Source: Verrucomicrobiota bacterium (GTDB lineage: Bacteria; Verrucomicrobiota; Verrucomicrobiia; Methylacidiphilales; JBCCWR01). Taken from it: DNA of 64,000 bases. The stretch is taken from assembly GCA_039192515.1 (NCBI GenBank), contig JBCCXA010000001.1, forward strand, positions 186,001 to 250,000. The letters run 5' to 3'. Below, one piece after another: positions 46,360 to 55,935 of the stretch. Numbering within the stretch: the first letter of the stretch is position 1; each line of letters opens with the position of its first letter. Both the position numbers and the translations under genes were made by a program. Under the pieces are notes generated by a model. The model saw nothing but the letters and a program-made list of their open reading frames with translations, was not told the DNA's origin and did no database searches.

Positions 46360-46827
46360 ATGAAGATATCTTTAGTAGCGTTCTTTTTCGCAGGCATCCT
46401 TTTTAGCTCGAATTTATTTGCTCAAAATGAGGCCACGAAAAACCTCATGGCAGGCAGAGATTTTTTAGAAGAAAATGTTAAGCGAAAAGAAGTAAAGGTC
46501 ACATCCAGCGGCTTACAATACGAAGTTCTGAATCGGGGCGAAGGTACTAAGTCTCCAAGAAAATCAGATCGTGTCGCCATTAACTATCGTGGCACCTTGT
46601 TGGATGGCACAACCTTTGACCGCACCACGCTTGGTCGACCGGCTATTATTAAGCTAAGTGGTGTTATTAAAGGCTGGAAAGAAGCTCTCACTAGAATGGT
46701 GGAAGGAGACAAGTGGAAAATCTATGTGCCTCACAAACTCGGCTACGGTGGGCTAGGTTCACCTCCGCGGATTGGACCGAATGCTACCCTAGTATTTGAG
46801 ATAGAATTACTAAAAATTAACCCTTAG
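46360..46827 (+). CDS. FKBP-type peptidyl-prolyl cis-trans isomerase, exported
   Basis: A 155-residue prolyl isomerase. From the ATG at 46360 there is a clear signal peptide (MKISLVAFFFAGILFSSNLF, cleaved near AQ), so it should assist folding in the periplasm. An FkpA-like short helical stretch precedes the FKBP domain (about 55-153): SSGLQYEVLNRGEGTKSPRK, VAINYRGTLLDGTTFDRT, IKGWKEALTRMVEGDKWKIY and LGYGGLGSPPRIGPNATLVF. The upstream ATG at 46321 would add 13 residues before the signal peptide and is less likely. It is followed by tRNA-Val. Confidence 0.92.
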   Translation: MKISLVAFFFAGILFSSNLFAQNEATKNLMAGRDFLEENVKRKEVKVTSSGLQYEVLNRGEGTKSPRKSDRVAINYRGTLLDGTTFDRTTLGRPAIIKLSGVIKGWKEALTRMVEGDKWKIYVPHKLGYGGLGSPPRIGPNATLVFEIELLKINP

Positions 46828-46897
46828 TAGCTCTGCCCAAAAAATGCACTTGCGCTTGTCGATGAAGGTTATTACCGTACTGCGCTCTTGTAGAGAT

Positions 46898-46972
46898 GCG
46901 CGCTTAGCTCAGCGGTAGAGCATCTGGTTTACACCCAGAGGGTCGTAGGTTCAAACCCTACAGCGCGCACCA
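46898..46972 (+). tRNA. tRNA-Val (anticodon TAC)
   Basis: A 75-base tRNA including an encoded CCA end. Acceptor stem GCGCGCT/AGCGCGC with discriminator A, D arm GCTCAGCGGTAGAGC, anticodon stem TCTGG/CCAGA with loop TTTACAC (anticodon TAC), and T arm GTAGG-TTCAAAC-CCTAC. All stems pair fully. Confidence 0.97.
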
Positions 46973-47027
46973 TTCATGATCAATACCTCTTGCCGACTTA
47001 GAGATCTGGCATAAGATATTAGATGTA

Positions 47028-48470
47028 ATGAATCGGCCTAATCGCTATTTTAATCCAAGACGTCTCGTCCAGTTTGCTGCCGTCGTTGTCATTTTTAGCT
47101 TTTTGTATCGTCCCGCTTTCTCGGAGGAGCCAAGTGAGTCAGTGGGGACTCCCGAAGTGTCGGAAAAGGCTGCGCTTATCTATGTAATTCCTATTCGGGA
47201 TGAAATTCAGAAAGCCATGACTTATGTAGTAAAAAGGGCGGTCAAAGAGGCTCTAGCGGCTGAAGCAGATGCCCTCATATTACACATGGAAACTCCTGGT
47301 GGAGAGGGCCAAGCGATGAAGGAAATTATGGAGTCTATCGAGAAATTTGATCCTGACTCTCAAACATACACCCTGGTAGACAAAGAAGCTTTTTCTGCTG
47401 GAGCCTTTATCTCTGCATCTACCCGGCATATTTACATGACGCCAGGATCCATTATTGGAGCCGCAGCACCGGTTATTATGGGTCAAGAAGGTCCACAAGA
47501 ATTACCTTCTAAGTTTGTGAGTGCTTTTGCTGCTCAAGTAAGAGTGGCGGCAGAGAAAAATGGTCATCGGGTTGAGGTTTTTGATGCCATGGTTAATAAA
47601 GAAAAAGAACTGGTTATCAATGGTGAAGAACTAGTTTCAAAGGGAGATATACTTACTCTTACTACTAAAGAGGCCAGCAAATTATATGATGGCAAACCGC
47701 TTATTGCTACAGAGATTGATTCTTTAGATGCTTTGATTGAAAAGATTGGCATCCCAGAGGCAACCGTTGTGACCATTGAACCAACAAGATTTGAGCAAGT
47801 AGCCCGCTTCATTGTTATGATCGCCCCGTTTCTCATGACAGCAGCCTTCATTTTAGGATACATAGAATTTAAGAGCCCTGGTTTCGGAATTTTTGGCATT
47901 AGTGCCATACTGTGTGCGTTGGTCTTTTTCTTTGGGCATTACATAGCTGGGGTCACAATTGAGGCTGACTTTTCTCTGGGTATCGTGCTATTTGCTTTAG
48001 GACTAGCCTTAATCGCCGTGGAGATCTTTGTTTTTCCTGGCAGCTTAGTCTTTGGTCTAGCGGGAGTGGGACTTATTATCATCTCCTTGTTAAGGGCGAT
48101 GATTGATTCTTATCCTGGTGATCCGGTCATACCTACTATGCCTCAGTTAGAAATGCCGATTACTAACCTCAGTATATCGATGGTTCTTTCACTTATTGCC
48201 ATGTGGCTTTTTGCCCGTATCTTGCCGAAAACACCAATGTATAACGCACTGGTTCTATCTGGATCTACAGAAATGCCGATTACGAAAAGTGTTAACATGC
48301 TTGAGATTGGAAATAAAGGTACGGCCAACAGCTACTTGCGCCCAAGTGGCACTGTGGATTTTGGAGATGGCCCTGTGGATGTGATTACCGAAGGTGACTT
48401 TATCCCATCGGGAACAAAAGTTAAGATCACTTCGATTAAGGGCAACAAAGTTGTTGTTGAAATGGCCTAG
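47028..48470 (+). CDS. NfeD-family membrane serine protease (ClpP-class), long form
   Basis: A 480-residue protein with an N-terminal membrane anchor/signal (about 15-30), a ClpP-like serine protease domain (about 45-240; LILHMETPGGEGQAMKEIME and the nucleophile Ser123 in AFSAGAFISA), several transmembrane helices (about 260-400) and a C-terminal OB-fold NfeD domain (about 410-480; ITEGDFIPSGTKVKITSIKG). NfeD-type proteases pair with stomatin-like proteins and cut membrane substrates. It is followed 24 bases later by a short NfeD-only gene. Confidence 0.9.
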   Translation: MNRPNRYFNPRRLVQFAAVVVIFSFLYRPAFSEEPSESVGTPEVSEKAALIYVIPIRDEIQKAMTYVVKRAVKEALAAEADALILHMETPGGEGQAMKEIMESIEKFDPDSQTYTLVDKEAFSAGAFISASTRHIYMTPGSIIGAAAPVIMGQEGPQELPSKFVSAFAAQVRVAAEKNGHRVEVFDAMVNKEKELVINGEELVSKGDILTLTTKEASKLYDGKPLIATEIDSLDALIEKIGIPEATVVTIEPTRFEQVARFIVMIAPFLMTAAFILGYIEFKSPGFGIFGISAILCALVFFFGHYIAGVTIEADFSLGIVLFALGLALIAVEIFVFPGSLVFGLAGVGLIIISLLRAMIDSYPGDPVIPTMPQLEMPITNLSISMVLSLIAMWLFARILPKTPMYNALVLSGSTEMPITKSVNMLEIGNKGTANSYLRPSGTVDFGDGPVDVITEGDFIPSGTKVKITSIKGNKVVVEMA

Positions 48471-48494
48471 TAATATTAGATTAGACTACTAAAT

Positions 48495-48953
48495 ATGGAA
48501 CTGATCGTTGGCTTGATTATCTGTGGTGTTTGCCTCATTATTGTAGAGATTTTCTTGCCTGGAATGATTGCTGGGGTTTGTGGAGTTGTCTGCCTCATCA
48601 TAGCAACTATTTTAGGGTACAAAGAATATGGGCCTTCCGTAGGAACTGTTATCTTGGTTGGTGAAATCATCTTTGGCTTTGCTTTTTTCTTCTTGTGGGC
48701 CAAATATTTTCCTAAGACGAGCTTCGGCAAAAAGTTTATCCTCCCTAATCAGCCTAAAACGGCTAGCCCTAATAAGACCGAAATACTAGAAGGGCTAACC
48801 GGCATTACCCTTACGCCATTACATCCCTCCGGAATGGCTCAAATCAATGGTAAGCGTTGCGACGTTATTACGGAAGGTTCTCTTATCGACAAGGACATAG
48901 ATGTTAAAGTTATTAAGGTAGAAGGTAGCCGAATTATCGTTCGACCCGTTTAA
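48495..48953 (+). CDS. Short NfeD-like membrane protein
   Basis: A 152-residue protein with three or so closely spaced transmembrane helices in the first 75 residues (LIVGLIICGVCLIIVEIFLP, FGFAFFFLWAKYFP) and a C-terminal OB-fold NfeD domain (about 90-152; EGLTGITLTPLHPSGMAQIN, DVKVIKVEGSRIIV). It lacks the protease domain of its neighbour. Such short NfeD genes are often paired with a long form or with stomatin genes. No stomatin-like gene is in the window. Confidence 0.87.
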   Translation: MELIVGLIICGVCLIIVEIFLPGMIAGVCGVVCLIIATILGYKEYGPSVGTVILVGEIIFGFAFFFLWAKYFPKTSFGKKFILPNQPKTASPNKTEILEGLTGITLTPLHPSGMAQINGKRCDVITEGSLIDKDIDVKVIKVEGSRIIVRPV

Positions 48954-49031
48954 ATTCTCCATCTTCTTATACTGAACATCTGAGATCGGATTTGACCTTC
49001 ACAATAAATCCCGTACCCTATCTATCCCCAT

Positions 49032-50219
49032 ATGAGTTTTATTACAGATATCGAGTCCCGCTCAACAGAAGCGAGTCTGACTAATGAAGAGGTAAAGCGA
49101 TATAGTAGACACCTCATCATGCCTGAAGTGACTCTTCAAGGACAGAAGAAGCTTAAGGCATCTAAAGTCTTAGTGGTTGGGACTGGTGGCCTAGGGTCGC
49201 CGCTTTTAGCCTATCTCACAGCCGCTGGTGTCGGGCATATTGGCTTATGCGATTTTGATGTTGTAGACACTAGCAATCTACAAAGGCAGATTATTCACAA
49301 AACATCCAATGTAGGGAAATCTAAGGTCTCTTCAGCTATCGAAATGATGAAGGACATCAACCCTCACGTGAACATTACCCCTTATGAAACCTCATTTAGA
49401 TCAGACAATGCGTTAGAAATTGGTAAGGATTACGATGTCATCCTTGATGGCACAGATAATTTTGCAACTCGTTATTTAGTTAATGACGCCTGTGTCTTGC
49501 TGGGTAAGCCAAATGTCTATGGTTCTATCTACCGATTTGATGGACAAGTTACTGTTTTTTGGGGAGAAAAAGGTCCCTGTTATCGCTGTCTTTATCCAGA
49601 CCCTCCTCCACCTGGATTAGTCCCTTCTTGCGCAGAAGGAGGAGTTCTAGGAGTTCTTCCAGGGGTTATAGGAGTCTTGCAAGCGATTGAAACAATCAAA
49701 CTCATTGTGGGTATCGGAGACCCCATGATTGGCAGGCTAATGGTTTTTGATGCGCTAAAGATGAAGTTTCGTGAAATGAAGCTTCGCAAGGATCCTAAGT
49801 GTCCCATTTGTGGGGATAATCCAACGATTAAGGAATTGATTGACTACAATATTTTCTGCGGCACTGCACCTGTAGATGCACCAGCCCAGAAACTCCTCGC
49901 GGTCCCTGAAGTTTCTCCGCAAGAACTTGTGGAAATGAAAAATGAAGATAAGAACCTGGTAGTTTTAGATGTACGTGAAACACACGAATATGAGATTGCT
50001 CATATACCAGAAAGCACACTTATTCCACTCGGCGAGTTGCAAAATCGTATCCATGAACTCGACACCGCCAATCAAACAGTTATTTACTGCAAGGGAGAGC
50101 AGCGTACTGAAAAAGCATTCAGAACTTTACAACAAGCAGGGTTCAAAAAATTGCATGCCTTGGAAGGAGGCATAGACGCTTGGGCTGAAGATATTGACCC
50201 CAATATGCCTACTTATTAG
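49032..50219 (+). CDS. moeB: MoeB/ThiF-type adenylyltransferase with C-terminal rhodanese domain
   Basis: A 395-residue E1-like enzyme that adenylates the C-terminus of a small sulfur-carrier protein (MoaD or ThiS type). The nucleotide-binding VLVVGTGGLGSPLLAYLTAA is near residue 50; the DFDVVDTSNLQRQIIHK loop, the CYRC and CPIC zinc pairs, and the catalytic-cysteine region VPSCAEGGVLG follow. The last 110 residues are a rhodanese domain with the active Cys in VIYCKGEQRTEKAFR, which would hold the persulfide sulfur. This architecture (MoeBR) is common where MoaD and ThiS share an activator. Confidence 0.92.
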   Translation: MSFITDIESRSTEASLTNEEVKRYSRHLIMPEVTLQGQKKLKASKVLVVGTGGLGSPLLAYLTAAGVGHIGLCDFDVVDTSNLQRQIIHKTSNVGKSKVSSAIEMMKDINPHVNITPYETSFRSDNALEIGKDYDVILDGTDNFATRYLVNDACVLLGKPNVYGSIYRFDGQVTVFWGEKGPCYRCLYPDPPPPGLVPSCAEGGVLGVLPGVIGVLQAIETIKLIVGIGDPMIGRLMVFDALKMKFREMKLRKDPKCPICGDNPTIKELIDYNIFCGTAPVDAPAQKLLAVPEVSPQELVEMKNEDKNLVVLDVRETHEYEIAHIPESTLIPLGELQNRIHELDTANQTVIYCKGEQRTEKAFRTLQQAGFKKLHALEGGIDAWAEDIDPNMPTY

Positions 50220-50283
50220 GTTCGTCTTCCTCATGCGCTAACGTGTTATCAAAATAAGTAGGGTTTCGTTGCCATTATCCGGG

Positions 50284-50339
50284 TTCAAACCGCATGATGT
50301 AACAATCTTTAACTCTCTATGGTATCATTCGGGTTAAAG
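50284..50339. repeat. MITE-like intergenic repeat, short copy C
   Basis: A reduced copy of the repeat family: the left terminus AACCGCATGATGTAACA (50288-50304) and the right terminus, on the opposite strand AACCCGAATGATACCATAG (50317-50335), are separated by only 12 bases, giving a hairpin-like arrangement. The internal core of copies A, B and D is missing. It lies in the 332-base gap between moeB and the GAF kinase gene; nothing else was recognised in that gap. Confidence 0.55.
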
Positions 50340-50551
50340 AGAGCTTTGAGTGTCGTGCACTTTCATATTAGAAGACAATCATCGCTCTAATTTGCCAGGC
50401 CAGCACGGTCTTGAATTGCTAGACTATGGTTAGTGTTATCAAAAAAAGTTTCATAAATTGCTGCATGCAATCGAACAAATTTTATTACTCATATTTGCTA
50501 CAAACATTAACCTAGACATAAACTTACTAATATGACTCACATAGGTATTTA

Positions 50552-52273
50552 TTATTTAGGGGGCCTAAATGGAGAGTTGTGATTTTGAGCCATGTCGGGA
50601 ACCACATCTGCCGGTAGCACAAGTTCAAAAATGGTCCCCTTATCTTTTTTGCTGGATATAGAAATCTTGCCTCCATGATTCTGTATAGTCTTGTGCACTA
50701 GAGCGAGGCCTAGTCCAGTACCGCCCTTCCTGTGACTCAGGAAAGGTTGGAAGAGATCTTCTTGGATCTCCTTTGGAATGCCAGGTCCGGTATCCTTAAC
50801 AGTGATGGCAATGTATGGGCGCTTATCAATTTTCTTGTCTTTTACACCGAGCGTTAGTGTGCCCCCCTTGGGCATAGCATGTGCGGCATTTAAAACAAGA
50901 TTCAATATGGCCTGCTCAAGCTGTGCTCTATCCCCGTAGAAATCTTGTTTCGTCTCCTTAAGTTTAAGTTTAATTTTTATTTTTTGCCCGCCAAGTTTAT
51001 GCCGAACGAGGAGTGCAACATCCTCAATCATCGAGACAGGATTGAGAGCTTCATAATCAGGTTCTGATGAACGAGCAAAAGCTAATACTTGATCCAAAAT
51101 TTTGTTCATGTGCTTCATTTTGCCCTCTATCAATGAAGCATCTCTTTGATACCCTTCACTGATACCTCCGCCATGAACCATAGTGTGAAAAAGCATCTGG
51201 ATTACCGTAAGTGGGTTTCGTATCTCGTGAGCTATTTCTGCAGCTAGCCAACCTAGCGCAGAGAGACGCTCTGAGGCTTTAAGCTGTTCTTCGTCTTTTA
51301 CGATTTTTTCCAGTAGTTTAGCTTTTGCTATAGCTATAGCAGATAACTCAGCCATGGCAGATAGAAGGCGAATTTCTTCGTTGGAGAAGCGGTGCAAGTG
51401 GTCAGTGTAGACAGACAATACCCCTAAAGCTTGATCGTGAAAAACTAAGGGAACAGATAGCAAGGACACTAAACCCTCTCTGCGTGCTAATTCGGTATGT
51501 TGATAGTGTTGATTGTCTTGCACATTCAGAACAGTTAGATGTTTCTTGTGGTGAATCACAACGCCTACTAGCGAATCTCTAACAGAAAGATTAGGGCGCT
51601 CTAGATATGAGGCTGGCGCGCCATGACAAGCCTTCAGCACTAGCATTTCGCTATCTTCGTCGATAAGCATGATAGAGGCAAGTCGTGCTCGCATTAATAC
51701 GGCGGCATCTTGAGCAATTCGATTTAAGGTTTCTTCCAAAGCATCTTCTGAAATGATGGTCTGGCTCATGTCTACCAAGCTTTCAAGCTGTTGCGCTCTT
51801 ATGCGTAATTGATGGACTTCCCAGGAATGTTGAAGCCAGGCCGCCGCTTCTTTGGCTAATTGAATGAGATGCTTCTTATCTTCCTTATGAAAAGCATCTC
51901 GCTTGTCGCTATCAATATTTAGAATGCCAACAACTTGCCCACTTAGCTCTAGTGGCACTGCCAATTCCGAACGAACTGAGGGGTTGACTTGGACATAACG
52001 TCTATCTTTCCTTACATCATTGACAAGGCAAGGACGACCTGTATTTGCCACCCAGCCAGTTATTCCCTCGCCTTGTTGTAGCTTCATTCTTTGCGCTTTT
52101 TCTGAAAGGCCCACAGAGGCTTCTATATCTAACAAACCTGTATTGGGATTTAGCAACATGATTGATCCAGAGGAGGCCTTTGTGATGCGCACGCCGTTTT
52201 TAACGATCAGCTCCAGGAGTTTCTGAGGCTGACCTAAGACTTTTAGCTCTAAAGGGCCGACGTGGCTAGACAT
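50552..52273 (-). CDS. Soluble GAF-GAF sensor histidine kinase
   Basis: A 573-residue cytosolic kinase. It has two GAF domains (about 15-150 and 170-315; GEGITGWVANTGRPCLVNDV marks the first), a HisKA domain with phosphoacceptor His in AAEIAHEIRNPLTVIQ (about residue 351) and an HATPase_c domain (about 455-555; NLVLNAAHAMPKGG, VKDTGPGIP, KGGTGLGLALVHK). It has no receiver domain or membrane segment. The start overlaps the end of glnD by eight bases, which indicates translational coupling. A partner response regulator is not in the window. Confidence 0.93.
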   Translation of the reverse strand: MSSHVGPLELKVLGQPQKLLELIVKNGVRITKASSGSIMLLNPNTGLLDIEASVGLSEKAQRMKLQQGEGITGWVANTGRPCLVNDVRKDRRYVQVNPSVRSELAVPLELSGQVVGILNIDSDKRDAFHKEDKKHLIQLAKEAAAWLQHSWEVHQLRIRAQQLESLVDMSQTIISEDALEETLNRIAQDAAVLMRARLASIMLIDEDSEMLVLKACHGAPASYLERPNLSVRDSLVGVVIHHKKHLTVLNVQDNQHYQHTELARREGLVSLLSVPLVFHDQALGVLSVYTDHLHRFSNEEIRLLSAMAELSAIAIAKAKLLEKIVKDEEQLKASERLSALGWLAAEIAHEIRNPLTVIQMLFHTMVHGGGISEGYQRDASLIEGKMKHMNKILDQVLAFARSSEPDYEALNPVSMIEDVALLVRHKLGGQKIKIKLKLKETKQDFYGDRAQLEQAILNLVLNAAHAMPKGGTLTLGVKDKKIDKRPYIAITVKDTGPGIPKEIQEDLFQPFLSHRKGGTGLGLALVHKTIQNHGGKISISSKKDKGTIFELVLPADVVPDMAQNHNSPFRPPK

Positions 52274-55061
52274 GAATGGTAGGGCCTTTTGTTGGGCTTA
52301 AATTCCTCGTCAAATCTTGGATGATATTTTGTTTCATTTTGGAGTTTAGAATTTTCTTGCTAGTCCCTTTGTGAGTTAGGTAGAAGGTGTCTAACGCAGC
52401 TCCTTTATATGTCATAACGCGGGCGTGTTCAATATCCAGCTCATAGTCTGCCAGTGTTTTGGTTATCTCATAGAGTAAGCCAACATGGTTAGGTGTTTGT
52501 ATGTTTAGGAGGGAATACTTTTCTGAAGTGTAGTTATCAATATCAATCTTTGTTGCAATGAGTAAGCCGTCCGGGCGCTTATAGCTTGCCTTGTTGCGAG
52601 CTTTTTGAATAGGTTCATCTATAGCGTACTCCGGATTAGCTAGAATAGCCGTTACGGTTTCTTCAAAATTTTTAAAGTCAATAGCATGCGTAACCGCTTG
52701 TTTCTGGTCGGTGCATACGCTAAAGGTGTCGATTACTACTTCATCCTGTCTTGTAAGAATATCAGCTGATAGGATATCGAGGCCTGCGATTGCTAAAGCT
52801 CCTGAAATTCTTGAAAATAGCCTTGGAGTATTCCAGGCAACCAAAATTACTTCTGTATGTCCTTGGTGGGGGCGTGGTGTCCATAAAATTTCAGGCCGCA
52901 GCAAGTCTTTATCACTATTAAGAAAGCGCTCGATGAAAGTGTGAACGCCCTGGATATGCCGCGCGATTGTCTTCGGGTTCGCGTGATTTAAAGCTGTATC
53001 TGGTATAAGATAAAAGTGGGAGAGTAATTCTCCATCATTAATGGACTTTGGCACATGATCTCTTATACGAGTTCTAACTTTAGCTCGATGCAGAGCAGCC
53101 TTTTCAATGAATTCATTTTCACCCTCTAACATTTGAGAAGTTCGTTTGTATAAATGCCAAACGAGTGTTTCCTTCCAATTCGACCACTCCTGCTCTCCAC
53201 GGACACCCATGCCGTCTGAGAAGGTGAGGAGCATCAAAAGATCAAGTCGTTCTTGAGTTTGCACTATGCGTGCAAAGTCCAAAATAGTTTGGTGATCATC
53301 TAGATTTCTCCGTTGAGCTGTTTCAGATAAGGTTCCGTGATGATCTACTAAAAAGGTGAGAGTCTTAAGCGTTGAGCCATTGATTTTATAGCGTCGAGCT
53401 AGGCGAATAGCATTTTGTGCGCTCGCCTCAGAATGATTTTTTGCAAGTGAAGCTTTTCCAGTATCATGTAATAAAATGGCTAGGTAAAGAATGTTCGGGT
53501 AAGCAGTCTTAACAAAAAGTGACTGATAATCTGAAAAGGGGCGGTCAGCGCTTCCAATGACTTTGTCTAGTTGCTCTATAGCAACTAAGGTGTGTTCATC
53601 AGCTGTATAGAGATGGTAAAACTCATGTTGAACTAAGCACGTTAAGGGAGCAAATTCAGGAACAACTTTTGCGAGCATGCCAGTTCTATGCATGAGTTTA
53701 AGGATTCTGCCAACCTTGCCCTTATTGCCGAGGATATTGAGAAAAGTTTCTTGAGTGCTTGCCTTATATAGTATTCGACGATTGAAGAGTTTTGCCTGCT
53801 CTGTAATCAATTGCTGCAACTCTGCGCCTAGCTCATAATTGTGATGCTGAATGATCTGAAACGCCTGCAGAAGTCTAGAAGGATCTTCACGAAAGATGTC
53901 TGCTGACTTCGCATGGAGTTCATGCTGTTCTATGTAGAAGGGGCCTATGTCCTCTAGCTTTCGAACACTTCCGGGAATGAGCGATAAAAGCGCCTGCTCG
54001 ATCCCTTTAGGAGGCTGACCTGCTAGTCTTCTGGCCAAGAGGTTTGAACTATAAAATAGATTTCTCGTATGCTGGTAGTAGTCACGCATTAGTGCCTCGA
54101 CTTTTCGTAGAATATGTCGCTCATTATAATGAAGCTTCTTGGCGACAATACCCTGCAATGGAAGCGTGAGAACATCCGATGCACGGCCTTCAATAATATG
54201 AATCTGCGTGCGGATACGCATCACAAAATCATAGGCTGCTTGCAGAGTCTTACGTTCGGTTAGGGTTATAAAACCCATCTTATGGAGCTCCTTGACAGAG
54301 CAATTAGTGCCGGTTTTAACTCGGGCCATCCATAGTAGATTTTGATAATCGCGAAGCCCGCCACAACCATTTTTAGTATTCGGCTCTTGAAGAAATGGTG
54401 TGTTATCAAATTTGGCATGGCGCTCCTTTTGATCCTGAATTCTCCACTGAAGATATTTATTCTCCTTGCCCTTAAGACATAGGCGCTCATAACGGCGCTC
54501 AAATTCCTGAAAGAGCACTTCTGACCCTGCTAACAACCGTGCTTCTAATAGTGAGGTAAGCGTCTGCATGTCGCTATTTGCTTGGTTAACTAATTCTTCT
54601 AGTGTGCGACTAGCATGACCAACTTTCAAACCAATGTCCCACAGCAGATACAGAACTTGTTCTACCACGTCTGTGATATAATTTTGTATACGGGTTTTTT
54701 TCCTAAAACGGTTGTATAAAAAATGGATATCGATGTCGCTATAGGGATTTAATTCCCCACGGCCAAAGCCTCCAATTGCTATAAGAGCAATGGGAATATC
54801 TTGTGAACGCACTTCGAATTTAGTAGCAGCCTTATCCATAGCGTTCTCAAATATAATTTTGAGCAGTATGCTCATAAGATTTGAGCGCTTTCTAGCAACG
54901 TCTAAACCGCTCTTGCTTTGTTTGTGTAGAAGCAGAAGCCTGTGAGATTCTATTTTTAGGAATTTTTTATAAATTTCGATGGCATCTGCATGAGAGCTGT
55001 CTTTTGCTTTTTTAAGCTTCTTTCTAGCGTGTTCTTGAACCTTCTGTAAATGTGCTTCCAC
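52266..55061 (-). CDS. glnD: [Protein-PII] uridylyltransferase/uridylyl-removing enzyme GlnD
   Basis: The glutamine sensor that uridylylates and deuridylylates PII. The 931-residue protein has the full architecture: nucleotidyltransferase domain with GGFGRGELNPYSDIDIHFLY (about 93-112), a linker region, an HD domain with LAILLHDTGKASLAKN (about 505), and two C-terminal ACT domains (about 745-930; TEVILVAWNTPRLFSRISGA and LLNIQTPNHVGLLYEITKTL) that bind glutamine. It overlaps the GAF histidine kinase gene downstream, which links that kinase to nitrogen control. It is divergent from pdxJ. Confidence 0.95.
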   Translation of the reverse strand: MEAHLQKVQEHARKKLKKAKDSSHADAIEIYKKFLKIESHRLLLLHKQSKSGLDVARKRSNLMSILLKIIFENAMDKAATKFEVRSQDIPIALIAIGGFGRGELNPYSDIDIHFLYNRFRKKTRIQNYITDVVEQVLYLLWDIGLKVGHASRTLEELVNQANSDMQTLTSLLEARLLAGSEVLFQEFERRYERLCLKGKENKYLQWRIQDQKERHAKFDNTPFLQEPNTKNGCGGLRDYQNLLWMARVKTGTNCSVKELHKMGFITLTERKTLQAAYDFVMRIRTQIHIIEGRASDVLTLPLQGIVAKKLHYNERHILRKVEALMRDYYQHTRNLFYSSNLLARRLAGQPPKGIEQALLSLIPGSVRKLEDIGPFYIEQHELHAKSADIFREDPSRLLQAFQIIQHHNYELGAELQQLITEQAKLFNRRILYKASTQETFLNILGNKGKVGRILKLMHRTGMLAKVVPEFAPLTCLVQHEFYHLYTADEHTLVAIEQLDKVIGSADRPFSDYQSLFVKTAYPNILYLAILLHDTGKASLAKNHSEASAQNAIRLARRYKINGSTLKTLTFLVDHHGTLSETAQRRNLDDHQTILDFARIVQTQERLDLLMLLTFSDGMGVRGEQEWSNWKETLVWHLYKRTSQMLEGENEFIEKAALHRAKVRTRIRDHVPKSINDGELLSHFYLIPDTALNHANPKTIARHIQGVHTFIERFLNSDKDLLRPEILWTPRPHQGHTEVILVAWNTPRLFSRISGALAIAGLDILSADILTRQDEVVIDTFSVCTDQKQAVTHAIDFKNFEETVTAILANPEYAIDEPIQKARNKASYKRPDGLLIATKIDIDNYTSEKYSLLNIQTPNHVGLLYEITKTLADYELDIEHARVMTYKGAALDTFYLTHKGTSKKILNSKMKQNIIQDLTRNLSPTKGPTIHV

Positions 55062-55189
55062 TTTTGTTAACTTAAGCAGACTGAGCTTTGGGTCAAAAAG
55101 AAAGAAGCGGAAAATGGATTTAGCTTCTCGAGGATATCTTTCAAGAATTAGACTTGAAGGCTTAAAGTCTGAAGGAATAATTATATACC

Positions 55190-55927
55190 ATGTTGAAATT
55201 AGGGGTAAATATTGATCATGTCGCTACGGTAAGACAGGCGCGTTACAAAGACGGAAACCATAAGGGTCTTGTCCCGGAGCCAAGCCCAGTAGAGGCCGCA
55301 AAATTAAGTCTAGAGGCAGGCGCACATAGTATTACTGCTCATTTGCGGGAGGATCGTCGCCATATTCAAGATGCAGATGTTTGGGCCTTACGCAGAGAGG
55401 TTAGTGGCATTTTAAACCTTGAAATGGCCGTGACGAATGAGATGGTTGACATTGCCCTCCAAATAAGGCCCCATGAGATTTGCCTAGTTCCGGAAAATCG
55501 CAAGGAGGTTACAACCGAGGGAGGGTTAGATGTGCTTGGGCAATTTAACCGTGTCGCTAACGCGGTGAAAAAACTCCAGGAGCAGGATATGCTAGTGAGT
55601 TTGTTTATAGACCCAGATCAGGCACAGATAGAAGCCTCGGCGAAGACAACAGCCAAATGCATTGAACTCCACACGGGCGCCTATGCAAATGCCCTTGGCG
55701 CAGATGAGCGAGAGTCACAGCTTTATCTTCTAAAAGAAGCAACGGTTCAAGCTAAAGCGCTAGGATTGCAAGTGAATGCCGGGCATGGTTTAAATTACCA
55801 GAACATCGCTCCAATCGTTGCAATGCATGATTTAGACACTCTAAACATTGGCCACTCTATCGTATCAAGGGCGCTTTCCGTAGGTTTCAAAACTGCCGTT
55901 AGTGATATGCTCGATCTACTCATTTAA
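55190..55927 (+). CDS. pdxJ: Pyridoxine 5'-phosphate synthase
   Basis: Condenses 1-deoxy-xylulose 5-phosphate with 3-amino-2-oxopropyl phosphate to form pyridoxine 5'-phosphate. The 245-residue TIM barrel has the signature N-terminus LKLGVNIDHVATVRQARY, AHSITAHLREDRRHIQDADV, LEMAVTNEMVDIALQIRP and LVPENRKEVTTEGGLDV, and ends with VNAGHGLNYQNIAP and LNIGHSIVSRAL. All are conserved. It starts the plus-strand run pdxJ-nnrED-infA and is followed eight bases later by the epimerase/dehydratase gene, as in many bacteria. Confidence 0.97.
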   Translation: MLKLGVNIDHVATVRQARYKDGNHKGLVPEPSPVEAAKLSLEAGAHSITAHLREDRRHIQDADVWALRREVSGILNLEMAVTNEMVDIALQIRPHEICLVPENRKEVTTEGGLDVLGQFNRVANAVKKLQEQDMLVSLFIDPDQAQIEASAKTTAKCIELHTGAYANALGADERESQLYLLKEATVQAKALGLQVNAGHGLNYQNIAPIVAMHDLDTLNIGHSIVSRALSVGFKTAVSDMLDLLI

Positions 55928-55935
55928 CAACTATA

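Noticed and set aside
46029-46397. A 122-codon minus-strand frame in the gap before the FKBP gene
   Set aside because: It overlaps the FKBP start, has no family, and a shorter version from 46238 lacks a ribosome-binding site. Mentioned only under the gap.
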